From NCBI GenBank assembly GCA_002332615.1, contig DDAL01000008.1:466390-514122 (forward strand): 47,733 nt of DNA, read 5' to 3'. The DNA is from Sphingobacteriaceae bacterium UBA2059 (GTDB taxonomy: Bacteria > Bacteroidota > Bacteroidia > Sphingobacteriales > Sphingobacteriaceae). Under the pieces are notes generated by a model. The model had not been told where the DNA came from. It saw only the letters and a program-made list of their open reading frames with translations, and did no database searches. Positions within the stretch are counted from its first letter, which is position 1; the number at the start of each line of letters is the position of its first letter. Positions 41,903 through 47,733 of the stretch are shown here, in pieces. Position numbers and translations under genes: made by a program.

Positions 41903-42088
41903 TTATCTGTTCTTCCTGTTACGGAATGCGCTCATAATCCAGAAAATTAGTAGCAATACAGCAATTACTACAAAGATGCCTGCGTAGTAACCGGCCTTAA
42001 ATACACCCTTTACCGCCTCGCAGCTTGTTAAAGTTGATGTAAGCAGGAGTAAGGCCAGAGCCGGTGTTAAGTTAGATAGTTTTTTCAT
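41903..42088 (-). CDS. Small lipoprotein with one membrane helix
   Basis: A 61-aa protein. A lipoprotein signal (LLLLTSTLTSC, lipidation at Cys23) is followed by a short linker and a membrane helix (about residues 37-54), ending RNRKNR. The layout, a lipid anchor plus a helix and a basic tail, resembles small membrane-stress lipoproteins in Bacteroidota; I do not know a named function. It is followed by a strong terminator, preceded by the sod terminator, and thus transcribed alone or by read-through from sod. Confidence 0.7.
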   Translation of the reverse strand: MKKLSNLTPALALLLLTSTLTSCEAVKGVFKAGYYAGIFVVIAVLLLIFWIMSAFRNRKNR

Positions 42089-42093
42089 AAAGC

Positions 42094-42130
42094 AAAAAGT
42101 AGTGGTTTAGATATAAATACACTACTTTTT
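42094..42130 (-). terminator. Terminator of the superoxide dismutase gene
   Basis: A perfect 11-bp inverted repeat (42094-42104 with 42120-42130, AAAAAGTAGTG and its complement) with a 15-nt loop lies 15 nt after the sod stop on the minus strand. Confidence 0.65.
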
Positions 42131-42145
42131 GACAAAGGTTTGATT

Positions 42146-42748
42146 TTACTTCCTGAAGTTTTCGGCAACGGCATCCCAATTCACTACATTCCAGAATGCA
42201 GCTATATAGTCCGGGCGCTTATTTTGATACTTTAAGTAGTAGGAGTGTTCCCAAACATCAAGGCCAAGAACAGGGGTGCCTTTTACTTCGGCAAGGTCCA
42301 TCAGAGGGTTGTCCTGGTTTGGAGTAGAGCAAACTTGTAGTTTGCCATCTGCGCCTTTAATAAGCCATGCCCAGCCTGAACCAAAGCGGGTAGCGGCGGC
42401 TTCGGCAAATTTCTTTTTAAACTCTTCAAATGATCCGAATGCTTCATCGATTGCCTGTGCCAGCTCGCCTGTAGGTTCTTTGCTTCCCTGGGCAGATAGT
42501 ATGGGCCAGAAAAAGCTATGGTTATAATGGCCACCACCATTGTTGCGCACTGCCGGAGGAAAGGTAGAAACTTGCGAAAGTATTTCTTCAATGCTTTTAT
42601 TTTGTGCTTCAGTGCCTTCAAGTGCCTTATTAAGGTTATCTACATAGGCTTTGTGGTGCCTGTCATGGTGTATTTCCATGGTAGCTTTGTCAAAATGAGG
42701 TTCAAGAGCATCTGGTGCGTAGGGTAACGCTGGTAATTCAAAAGCCAT
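42146..42748 (-). CDS. Superoxide dismutase (Fe/Mn family)
   Basis: Disproportionates superoxide, 200 aa. Metal ligands are visible: His27 in MEIHHDRHH, His77 in GGGHYNHSFFW, and Asp164 and His168 in DVWEHSYY. The RNNGGGHYNH stretch and Gln in STPNQDNPL favour a Mn-type or cambialistic enzyme rather than a strict Fe-type, but metal use cannot be fixed from sequence. No signal peptide, so cytoplasmic. Convergent to oxyR on the other side of a small lipoprotein gene; peroxide made here is the signal that OxyR senses. Confidence 0.96.
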   Translation of the reverse strand: MAFELPALPYAPDALEPHFDKATMEIHHDRHHKAYVDNLNKALEGTEAQNKSIEEILSQVSTFPPAVRNNGGGHYNHSFFWPILSAQGSKEPTGELAQAIDEAFGSFEEFKKKFAEAAATRFGSGWAWLIKGADGKLQVCSTPNQDNPLMDLAEVKGTPVLGLDVWEHSYYLKYQNKRPDYIAAFWNVVNWDAVAENFRK

Positions 42749-42816
42749 AATATATATGTTTTAAGTGTTAATTGTACTGATATAACCGTGCCCAACATTA
42801 TTTGTTGAGGATTGTT

Positions 42817-43290
42817 TTAAGTTTTACTTCTTTTAGACAGAAAAAAGTTGCGCATAAGATTCATGCAGTCTTCTTCTTTTACCCCGGCTTTGACTTCTGT
42901 ACGGGGATGTAAGAGGTTTGATCCAACGCGTCGGAAACCTCGTTTAATGTCGGGGGCTCCATAGACTATGCGGCTTATCTGGGTCCAGTAGGACGCCCCG
43001 GCGCACATGGTGCATGGTTCTACAGTTACATATAAGGTGCAATCTTTAAGGTATTTGCCTTGTAAATAATTAGCGGCGGCCGTAAGCGCCTGCATCTCTG
43101 CATGGGCGGTAACATCCTGAAGCTGCTCGGTAAGGTTATGACCGCGGCCTATTATACGGCCGTTGGCAACTACTACCGCTCCAATAGGTACTTCGTCTTT
43201 TTGCAAAGCGAGCCTGGCTTCTTTGAGCGCCTCGTTCATAAATAACTCATCGGGTAGTATAGTTTGCTCTTCGAAGCTTATATATTTCAT
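42817..43290 (-). CDS. tadA: tRNA adenosine(34) deaminase
   Basis: Converts A34 of tRNA-Arg to inosine. 157 aa from ATG 43290 (MKYISFEEQT); the frame runs 16 codons further but that extension is Lys/Pro-rich and unlike the family. The zinc and catalytic motifs are HAE (His63, Glu65) and PCTMC (Cys93, Cys96), in VTAHAEMQALTAAA and VTVEPCTMCAGA. VPIGAVVV and the RRVGSNLLHP-type substrate loop are present. Cytosine/guanine deaminase alternatives are less likely given the overall match. Confidence 0.93.
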   Translation of the reverse strand: MKYISFEEQTILPDELFMNEALKEARLALQKDEVPIGAVVVANGRIIGRGHNLTEQLQDVTAHAEMQALTAAANYLQGKYLKDCTLYVTVEPCTMCAGASYWTQISRIVYGAPDIKRGFRRVGSNLLHPRTEVKAGVKEEDCMNLMRNFFLSKRSKT

Positions 43291-43394
43291 TTGCAAAGGT
43301 TTTAAAGTTTTTGAGTGCCTTGGTTTCAAAATTACCAAAAAAGCAGCGTCTGTTTAAAAGAGAACCTACTAACTGAAAAGTATATCTTTACGGC

Positions 43395-44585
43395 ATGGCA
43401 GAAGTAAGACTTAAAAAGGGTAAGGAAAAAGCGGTATTGCAGTTGCATCCATGGGTGTTTTCGGGTGCAATAGACAGTGTAAAAGGCAAACCTGAAAATG
43501 GATGTGTAGTGGAGGTGTGCGATTATGCCGGCGGCTTTCTTGCCCGGGGTTTCTATAATAACCAGTCGAGAGTGGCAGTGCGCTTGCTTGAATGGAATCC
43601 TGATGTGGCTGTTGATGAAGAGTGGTGGAGGCAGCGTATACAAAAGGCGGTATATAGTCGCAACACTTTGCTTGATGCTGCTGACACAGACACCTGCAGG
43701 CTTATTTTTAGCGAGGCTGATTATCTGCCCGGACTTATAGTTGATAAGTACGGTGACTTCCTGTCTTTGCAGATACTTACTTCGGGTATGGAACAAGTGA
43801 AGGCCGTGGTGTTGGATGAGTTAAACAGATTGCTTAAGCCGAAGGGAATATTTGACAGAAGTGACGCTTCTGCACGTGCGCACGAAGGGCTGGAAGCTTC
43901 GGGCGGACTGGTGTTGCTTGGGAGTGAGCCTCCTGAGTTTGTTGAGGTAAGGGAAAACGGCATTCGGTATAATATAAACATAGCCGAAGGGCAAAAGTCT
44001 GGCTTCTTTTGTGACCAGCGCGACAACCGGCGTATTGTTGCAGCACATTGCCACAATGCACGTGTGCTGGATTGCTTTTCGTATTCGGGTGGCTTTACCC
44101 TTAATGCGCTTAAGCATGGTGCAAGGCATGTTATAAGTGTAGATAGCTCGCCTCTGGCTATTGAAACACTTAGGAAAAATATGGCTCTTAATGAGTTTGA
44201 TGCGGCAGGCTGCACGGCCATACAGTCTGACGTAAATAAATTTCTGAGAGCCTTGCGGGAGCAGGGTGAGCTGTTTGACTGCATTGTGCTTGACCCGCCG
44301 AAGTATGCCCCGTCGAGATCGGCCTTAACAAAGGCTTCGCGCGCCTACAAAGACCTTAACCGCGTGGCCATGTCTCTGCTGGTGCCTGGCGGGCTTCTGG
44401 CCACTTTTTCGTGCTCGGGGGCAGTGGACCTGGCTTTGTTTAAACAAATACTAGCCTGGGCGGCTCTGGACGCAGGCCGCCAGGTTCAATTCATTCATCA
44501 GTTTAACCAGCCGGAAGATCATCCGGTAAGGGCGTCGTTTCCGGAAGGGGAATATCTTAAAGGTCTTCTGTGCCGGGTGCTGTAA
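43395..44585 (+). CDS. rlmI: 23S rRNA (cytosine1962-C5)-methyltransferase, RlmI family
   Basis: A 396-aa SAM-dependent rRNA methyltransferase. The N-terminal PUA domain (residues 1-75) contains HPWVFSGAIDSVKG; the central EEHE-like part is followed by the Rossmann methyltransferase with RVLDCFSYSGGFTLNALKHGA (motif I, given as VLDCFSYSGGF), a VISVDSSPLAIE acidic strand and the catalytic DPPKY (motif IV). The TFSCSG block near residue 335 holds the second conserved Cys. Full length for the family. The stop overlaps the 3' end of the convergent terC gene by 29 nt. Confidence 0.93.
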   Translation: MAEVRLKKGKEKAVLQLHPWVFSGAIDSVKGKPENGCVVEVCDYAGGFLARGFYNNQSRVAVRLLEWNPDVAVDEEWWRQRIQKAVYSRNTLLDAADTDTCRLIFSEADYLPGLIVDKYGDFLSLQILTSGMEQVKAVVLDELNRLLKPKGIFDRSDASARAHEGLEASGGLVLLGSEPPEFVEVRENGIRYNINIAEGQKSGFFCDQRDNRRIVAAHCHNARVLDCFSYSGGFTLNALKHGARHVISVDSSPLAIETLRKNMALNEFDAAGCTAIQSDVNKFLRALREQGELFDCIVLDPPKYAPSRSALTKASRAYKDLNRVAMSLLVPGGLLATFSCSGAVDLALFKQILAWAALDAGRQVQFIHQFNQPEDHPVRASFPEGEYLKGLLCRVL

Positions 44586-45351
44586 ACTTGTTTTTGAGGG
44601 CCACAGGCTTTTTGGACCTGGCCTTCATTTTTAAGTTGAGCATTTCTACCAGTACTGAAAAAGCCATTGCAAAATAAATGTATCCTTTGGGTATGTGCTG
44701 GTCTAAGCCTTCTGCAAGAAGGGACACGCCAATGAGCAGTAAAAAAGACAAGGCAAGCATTTTTACTGTTGGGTGTGTGTTTACAAAGTTGCTTATGCTA
44801 TCGGAAGAGATCATCATGATGATGACAGCTATAATCACGGCTGCTATCATTATTTCTATATGCTGGGCCATGCCTACGGCGGTTATAACGGAATCCAGGG
44901 AGAAAACGATATCCAGAATGAGTATTTGCGTAATAACCCCCCAAAACGAATGTGCTTTCTTTACACTGGCATCGTGTTCGCTTCCTTCGAGTTTTTCGTG
45001 TATCTCTGCCGTGCTTTTATAGATGAGGAACAAGCCTCCTATGATGAGGATGAGGTCGCGCCCCGAGATGGCAAGCTTTTCCAACCACTCGTCGCTTGTA
45101 ATATTAATCCAGGACCCTACATTAAAAAGAGGCGTTGTTAAAGACATTACCCAGGTTAAAGACAGCAACAGCAGGACACGGGTAATCATTGCAAGTCCTA
45201 AGCCGATTTGGCGTCCTTTCTTTTGTTGATGGGCCGGCAGTTTGCCAGATAATATGGAGATGAATACGATATTATCTATGCCTAATACAATCTCCAGAAT
45301 GGTTAATGTAATGAGAGATATGATGGCTTCGGATGTAAAAAGATATTCCAT
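44557..45351 (-). CDS. terC: TerC family integral membrane protein
   Basis: A 264-aa protein with seven or more hydrophobic segments and the TerC signatures ILEIVLGIDNIVFISIL and ILDIVFSLDSVITAVGMA, the acidic Asp residues of which sit inside the membrane and are needed for metal export in the related MntP/Alx group. Members export manganese or act with membrane-metal loading; tellurite resistance is historical. Start ATG 45351. Only 30 nt upstream on its leader is a terminator-like hairpin, described separately, which suggests regulated transcription. The 3' end overlaps rlmI tail to tail. Confidence 0.92.
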   Translation of the reverse strand: MEYLFTSEAIISLITLTILEIVLGIDNIVFISILSGKLPAHQQKKGRQIGLGLAMITRVLLLLSLTWVMSLTTPLFNVGSWINITSDEWLEKLAISGRDLILIIGGLFLIYKSTAEIHEKLEGSEHDASVKKAHSFWGVITQILILDIVFSLDSVITAVGMAQHIEIMIAAVIIAVIIMMISSDSISNFVNTHPTVKMLALSFLLLIGVSLLAEGLDQHIPKGYIYFAMAFSVLVEMLNLKMKARSKKPVALKNKFTAPGTEDL

Positions 45352-45384
45352 TTATGTGTTTTGCGGTTTTTGCTTTTCTAACAA

Positions 45385-45411
45385 AAAACCCTCCGGATGC
45401 CGGAAGGTTTT
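45385..45411 (-). promoter_or_regulatory. Terminator-like hairpin in the terC leader (candidate attenuator)
   Basis: On the minus strand a 12-bp stem (45411-45400 with 45396-45385) closes on a 3-nt loop and is followed by a T-rich run (45388-45383). The pair 45405/45391 is a G-U wobble only in minus-strand RNA (C-A on the plus strand), so the hairpin is made for this direction. It ends about 30 nt before the terC ATG, with no room for a promoter between; terC transcription must therefore run through it. Read-through from nadR ends here otherwise. Confidence 0.65.
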
Positions 45412-45594
45412 AATCATTAATTTAAAAAGAACGATACTTAACTATGTAAGTGCTTTTAATAATAACAGCGTTACCAATATATTTTTCAGCCTCCTTGCGC
45501 CATGTGACCCGGGCTGTTTTGTTTTAAACGACACGGAGGGTTAAATGTTACATCTTTGCATTTAGAAAGTTTTTAACATGCTCTTTACAGGGTG

Positions 45595-45602
45595 CAAAAG
45601 TA
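45595..45602 (-). promoter_or_regulatory. Candidate -7 element for the terC leader
   Basis: TACTTTTG on the minus strand (45602 to 45595) fits TAnnTTTG. It lies 23 nt downstream of the nadR stop, which would give terC a leader of about 240 nt. The upstream TTTG is not clear. Confidence 0.4.
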
Positions 45603-45625
45603 CGAAGTGCTATGTAACCGCTTTG

Positions 45626-46171
45626 TTAAATTTGCTTTAGAAAATTGTTAACAGCATTCATGGCATTCTTGAATCGCTGGCCGTTAAGCCCCCGGATGAT
45701 TTGATAATTTGCCTGAAGCTGTTTTAGCTCGTTTTCCCAAACTTGCATAAAATAGGCACGTTGATCAGGAAAATCTCTTAACGGATCGGGCTGCCAGGGA
45801 AGATCAATGTCCATAAGCAGGTAAAAGTCGTAGTGCCTGCGCTGAAGCTGGTCAAGCACCACTGCCGGCGTGCTTTTGAAAACATAATCGCACCATACTT
45901 TAACAGCTAAAATAGTGATGTCGCATATAAGCAGTTTGTTTGCAAAAGCCATGGATTGATCCTCCAGGGCCAGTTGGCCGTGAAAAATGTTTAGCTCGTC
46001 CTGCAGGGTGCACTCCCGGTTAAGCTTACTGCAGTATTCGCGGGAATATTCGGGCACCCATACGGTTTGATAGTGATCTGCAAGCTGCGCTGCGATGGTA
46101 GATTTGCCGGTGGACTCAGGTCCGACCACGGCAATTTTTATTATCTGGTTTCTTTCCACGATTTTTTCCAA
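45626..46171 (-). CDS. nadR: NadR-like ribosylnicotinamide kinase
   Basis: A 181-aa P-loop kinase (AAA_28-type) that phosphorylates nicotinamide riboside to NMN. Seen directly: VVGPESTGKST (Walker A), VWVPEYSREYC, LLICDITILAVKVW and MDIDLPWQPDPLRDFPDQR, as in the C-terminal half of E. coli NadR. There is no N-terminal adenylyltransferase or helix-turn-helix, so this is a kinase only. Its 5' end overlaps pnuC by 31 nt, a strong sign of coupled expression; GTG at 46159 is an alternative start with less overlap. Confidence 0.9.
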   Translation of the reverse strand: MEKIVERNQIIKIAVVGPESTGKSTIAAQLADHYQTVWVPEYSREYCSKLNRECTLQDELNIFHGQLALEDQSMAFANKLLICDITILAVKVWCDYVFKSTPAVVLDQLQRRHYDFYLLMDIDLPWQPDPLRDFPDQRAYFMQVWENELKQLQANYQIIRGLNGQRFKNAMNAVNNFLKQI

Positions 46172-46752
46172 TCTAAATAGCCCATGGCAGCAATGCCCAA
46201 AAATAAGGTATAAAGTACGGCAGTAAGCATAAGTTCTTTATGAATATAAAGTGGCACATAGCAGGCATCCACAAGTATCCATAAAAGCCAGTTCTGAAGG
46301 ATTTTCCTGCTCATCAGGAATTGCGCTACAAGACTTACTGCAGTACAAAATCCGTCTATATAAGGCACATCGCTGTTGGTGTAGTTTTTCAATAAATACC
46401 CCGCCAGCAAGGAAAGTGCAGCACTTGCAAAGACTACAATAATGTAGTGGTGCCATTTAAGCACAGATACGGGTTTTTGGTGTTGGGTGCTTCTTTTTTT
46501 CCAGTAATACCAGCCATAGATGGCCATGATAAGAAAATAACCTTGCAAAAAGGCGTCGCCGTATAAACGGTACTGATAAAATAATATCATGTAAGCAAGT
46601 ATGCTTATAAGCGATACGGGCCAGTTTAGAATGTTTTGCTTTGCAGCCAGAAAGATACACGCAAAACCGGTGACTGTGCCAACCCACTCCAGAGCAGAAG
46701 TGTTTATAAGTTGCTGCCAAAACAGCTGCCAGAAAGACGCTTCATTTATCAC
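46141..46752 (-). CDS. pnuC: PnuC-type nicotinamide riboside transporter
   Basis: Seven-helix uniporter of the PnuC family, 203 aa, bringing in nicotinamide riboside (thiamine for the PnuT branch). The pattern EWVGTVTGFACIFLAAKQNILNWPVSLISILAY, with the WPVSLIS block, and YGWYYWKK, PYIDGFCTAVSLVAQFLMSRKILQNWLLWILVD are hallmarks (given in parts). The linked nadR kinase traps the substrate as a phosphate, the known partner logic, and favours nicotinamide riboside over thiamine. It heads a two-gene minus-strand operon that is divergent from rimP. Confidence 0.9.
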   Translation of the reverse strand: MINEASFWQLFWQQLINTSALEWVGTVTGFACIFLAAKQNILNWPVSLISILAYMILFYQYRLYGDAFLQGYFLIMAIYGWYYWKKRSTQHQKPVSVLKWHHYIIVVFASAALSLLAGYLLKNYTNSDVPYIDGFCTAVSLVAQFLMSRKILQNWLLWILVDACYVPLYIHKELMLTAVLYTLFLGIAAMGYLDWKKSWKETR

Positions 46753-46896
46753 GGCGCAAAAGTAAGCATTCGCTTAATTGTTTAGAACAGATTATGAGGG
46801 CGATTGCAGCCGGATAGTCTCTTGACGGCGAGACGGCTTTGGCAGCGCTCGGCCTGCTGGGAGTTGCTCAATGTCCCTGTGCAGTTAAAGCGGTGA

Positions 46897-46928
46897 TTTG
46901 CAGGAAATAAAAAAAAATTATATATTTG
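46897..46928 (+). promoter_or_regulatory. Bacteroidota-type promoter of rimP-nusA
   Basis: TTTG (46897-46900), 20 nt, TATATTTG (46921-46928). Transcription should begin near 46933, so the leader to ATG 46984 is about 50 nt and nearly all of it is a hairpin. Confidence 0.8.
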
Positions 46929-46938
46929 TATTATTCTG

Positions 46939-46970
46939 AAAAGAGGGGACAGTCTGTCCCCTCTTTTCTT
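46939..46970 (+). promoter_or_regulatory. Leader hairpin of rimP-nusA, terminator-like (candidate attenuator)
   Basis: A perfect 13-bp stem (46939-46951 with 46955-46967) with a GTC loop and a T-rich tail (CTTTTCTTTT). The divergent pnuC gene means no plus-strand gene ends here, so the hairpin has nothing upstream to terminate except the rimP transcript itself. Confidence 0.65.
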
Positions 46971-46983
46971 TTACAGACTTTTT

Positions 46984-47445
46984 ATGAATATAGAGCAAAA
47001 GGTAATTGATCTTATTGAAGAAAAGATTTCTGACCGGGATGATCTTTTTATTGTGAGTGTGAAAATGCATCCCAATGGTAAGCTTATAATCCAGATGGAT
47101 GGCGACGAAGGTATTGGGATTGATGATTGTGTGGCTATAAGCCGTTTTGTTGGCTTTAAGCTAGAAGAGGAGGACGTTATTGAGCACGCATATAATCTGG
47201 AAGTTTCATCGCCCGGCATAGACAGCCCTTTGGTACTTAGAAGGCAGTATGTAAAGAATATTGGAAGAAAAGTAGCTATAAGCCAGGAGGGAAAAGTGCG
47301 TGAAGGGGTATTGAAAGAGGTAAGCAGTGAAGGTGTTTTGATTGAGGAAATTATTAAAGAAAAAGGAAAGAAGGCCGTAACGACTGATAGCTTTATTGCT
47401 TTTGACCAGATAACAGAAATAAAGGTTTTAATTTCATTTAAATAA
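46984..47445 (+). CDS. rimP: Ribosome maturation factor RimP
   Basis: 30S subunit assembly factor, 153 aa. Two domains: an N-terminal alpha/beta part with LIIQMDGDEGIGIDDCVAISR (in parts: IQMDGDEGIGIDDC) and the typical YNLEVSSPGIDSPL block near residues 70-82, and a C-terminal SH3-like barrel with GRKVAI and the EITEIKV-type end. Start ATG 46984 lies shortly after a hairpin leader. nusA begins 2 nt after its stop, the standard rimP-nusA-infB order. Confidence 0.94.
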   Translation: MNIEQKVIDLIEEKISDRDDLFIVSVKMHPNGKLIIQMDGDEGIGIDDCVAISRFVGFKLEEEDVIEHAYNLEVSSPGIDSPLVLRRQYVKNIGRKVAISQEGKVREGVLKEVSSEGVLIEEIIKEKGKKAVTTDSFIAFDQITEIKVLISFK

Positions 47446-47447
47446 AA

Positions 47448-47733
47448 ATGAGCAATATTAATTTAATTGATTCCTTCCAGGAGTTTAAGGAGTTTAAAAA
47501 TATTGACCGCCCCACAGTAATCAGCGTTCTGGAGGAAGTATTCCGCAGTATGCTGCGCAAGAGATTTGGGATGGACGAGAATTGCGACGTTATTGTGAAC
47601 CCCGACAATGGGGACCTTGAGATATGGCGCACCCGTACGGTAATGGAAGACGGCTTTTCGGAAGACGATGATTTGGAGATTGAGCTGTCTGAAGCGCGGA
47701 AAATTGATCCGGACCTGGAAGTGGGTGATGATT
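47448..47733 (+). CDS. nusA: Transcription termination/antitermination factor NusA (3' partial)
   Basis: Only the first 95 codons are in the window. The N-terminus MSNINLIDSFQEFKEFKNID is followed by VISVLEEVFRSMLRKRFG and DVIVNPDNGDLEIWRTRTV, matching the RNA polymerase-binding NusA N-terminal domain; the S1 and KH domains lie beyond the end. It starts 2 nt after rimP and shares its promoter, so the leader hairpin described above also precedes nusA, whose product itself acts on hairpin-dependent pausing and termination. Confidence 0.95.
   Translation, partial: MSNINLIDSFQEFKEFKNIDRPTVISVLEEVFRSMLRKRFGMDENCDVIVNPDNGDLEIWRTRTVMEDGFSEDDDLEIELSEARKIDPDLEVGDD

Noticed and set aside
2322..45452. 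Shared 10-mer TATGTAAGTG before SusC (2322-2331) and in the terC leader (45443-45452)
   Set aside because: A single 10-mer match in two AT-rich stretches of 47 kb is not strong evidence of a common regulator.
45352..45625. Match of the terC leader to the yybP-ykoY manganese riboswitch
   Set aside because: I could not find the conserved aptamer core by eye, so only a terminator-like hairpin is claimed.
1..47733. CRISPR arrays, integrase or attachment sites
   Set aside because: No regularly spaced repeats, cas-like genes, recombinase genes or repeats flanking the tRNA-Val gene were seen.

Overview
The window is chromosomal DNA of a member of the Bacteroidota, most likely a Chitinophagaceae/Sphingobacteriia-type soil or water organism. 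The signs are a SusC/SusD pair, DUF4270 and half-size GT5 proteins beside panC/panD, many lipoproteins, no Shine-Dalgarno-rich leaders, and several promoters of the Bacteroidota type (TTTG, about 19-20 nt, TAnnTTTG). The genus call is inference. Layout, left to right: (1) 1-2.2 kb, the end of the ATP synthase operon (atpA partial, atpG). (2) 2.5-9.2 kb, an orphan SusC/SusD outer-membrane importer with a ROK-family repressor/kinase and no degradative enzyme. (3) 9.2-14.1 kb, small proteins, a NAD synthetase whose glutaminase nucleophile is missing, a glutathione-peroxidase-like protein, tRNA-Val, an AHSA1-type protein and a LacI-family regulator. (4) 14.6-19.9 kb, amino-sugar metabolism: a NagB/PIG-L fusion behind a promoter with an overlapping palindrome, then a tight four-gene operon of NahK-like kinase, CBM9-like protein, secreted esterase and heme oxygenase. 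(5) 19.9-25.9 kb on the minus strand: SIMPL protein, the ileS-dksA-lspA operon and a membrane protein. (6) 25.9-28.8 kb, an accessory scar: two decayed IS982-type copies flank an AT-rich NERD nuclease with a topoisomerase-type zinc ribbon, followed by broken remnants including a LanC-like gene. (7) 28.8-37 kb, housekeeping and envelope genes: cysS, secreted proteins, a phage-holin-family membrane protein, an M1 aminopeptidase, a TlpA-like lipoprotein and rfaE2. (8) 37.1-40.8 kb, panD and panC facing a half-length glycogen synthase and a DUF4270 lipoprotein. (9) 40.8-45.4 kb, oxyR, a small lipoprotein, sodA/B, tadA, rlmI and terC. (10) 45.6-47.7 kb, pnuC-nadR (nicotinamide riboside salvage) and the start of the rimP-nusA operon. 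How they work together: NadE, NadR and PnuC all feed NAD synthesis; OxyR, superoxide dismutase and the peroxidase-like protein suggest oxidative-stress handling; NagB/PIG-L and NahK process N-acetylhexosamines. The most notable points are the Cys-to-Gly change in NadE, two leader regions with terminator-like hairpins (terC and rimP), the NERD gene between IS remnants, the decayed LanC cassette, and two near-identical terminators that differ by one compensatory base-pair swap.
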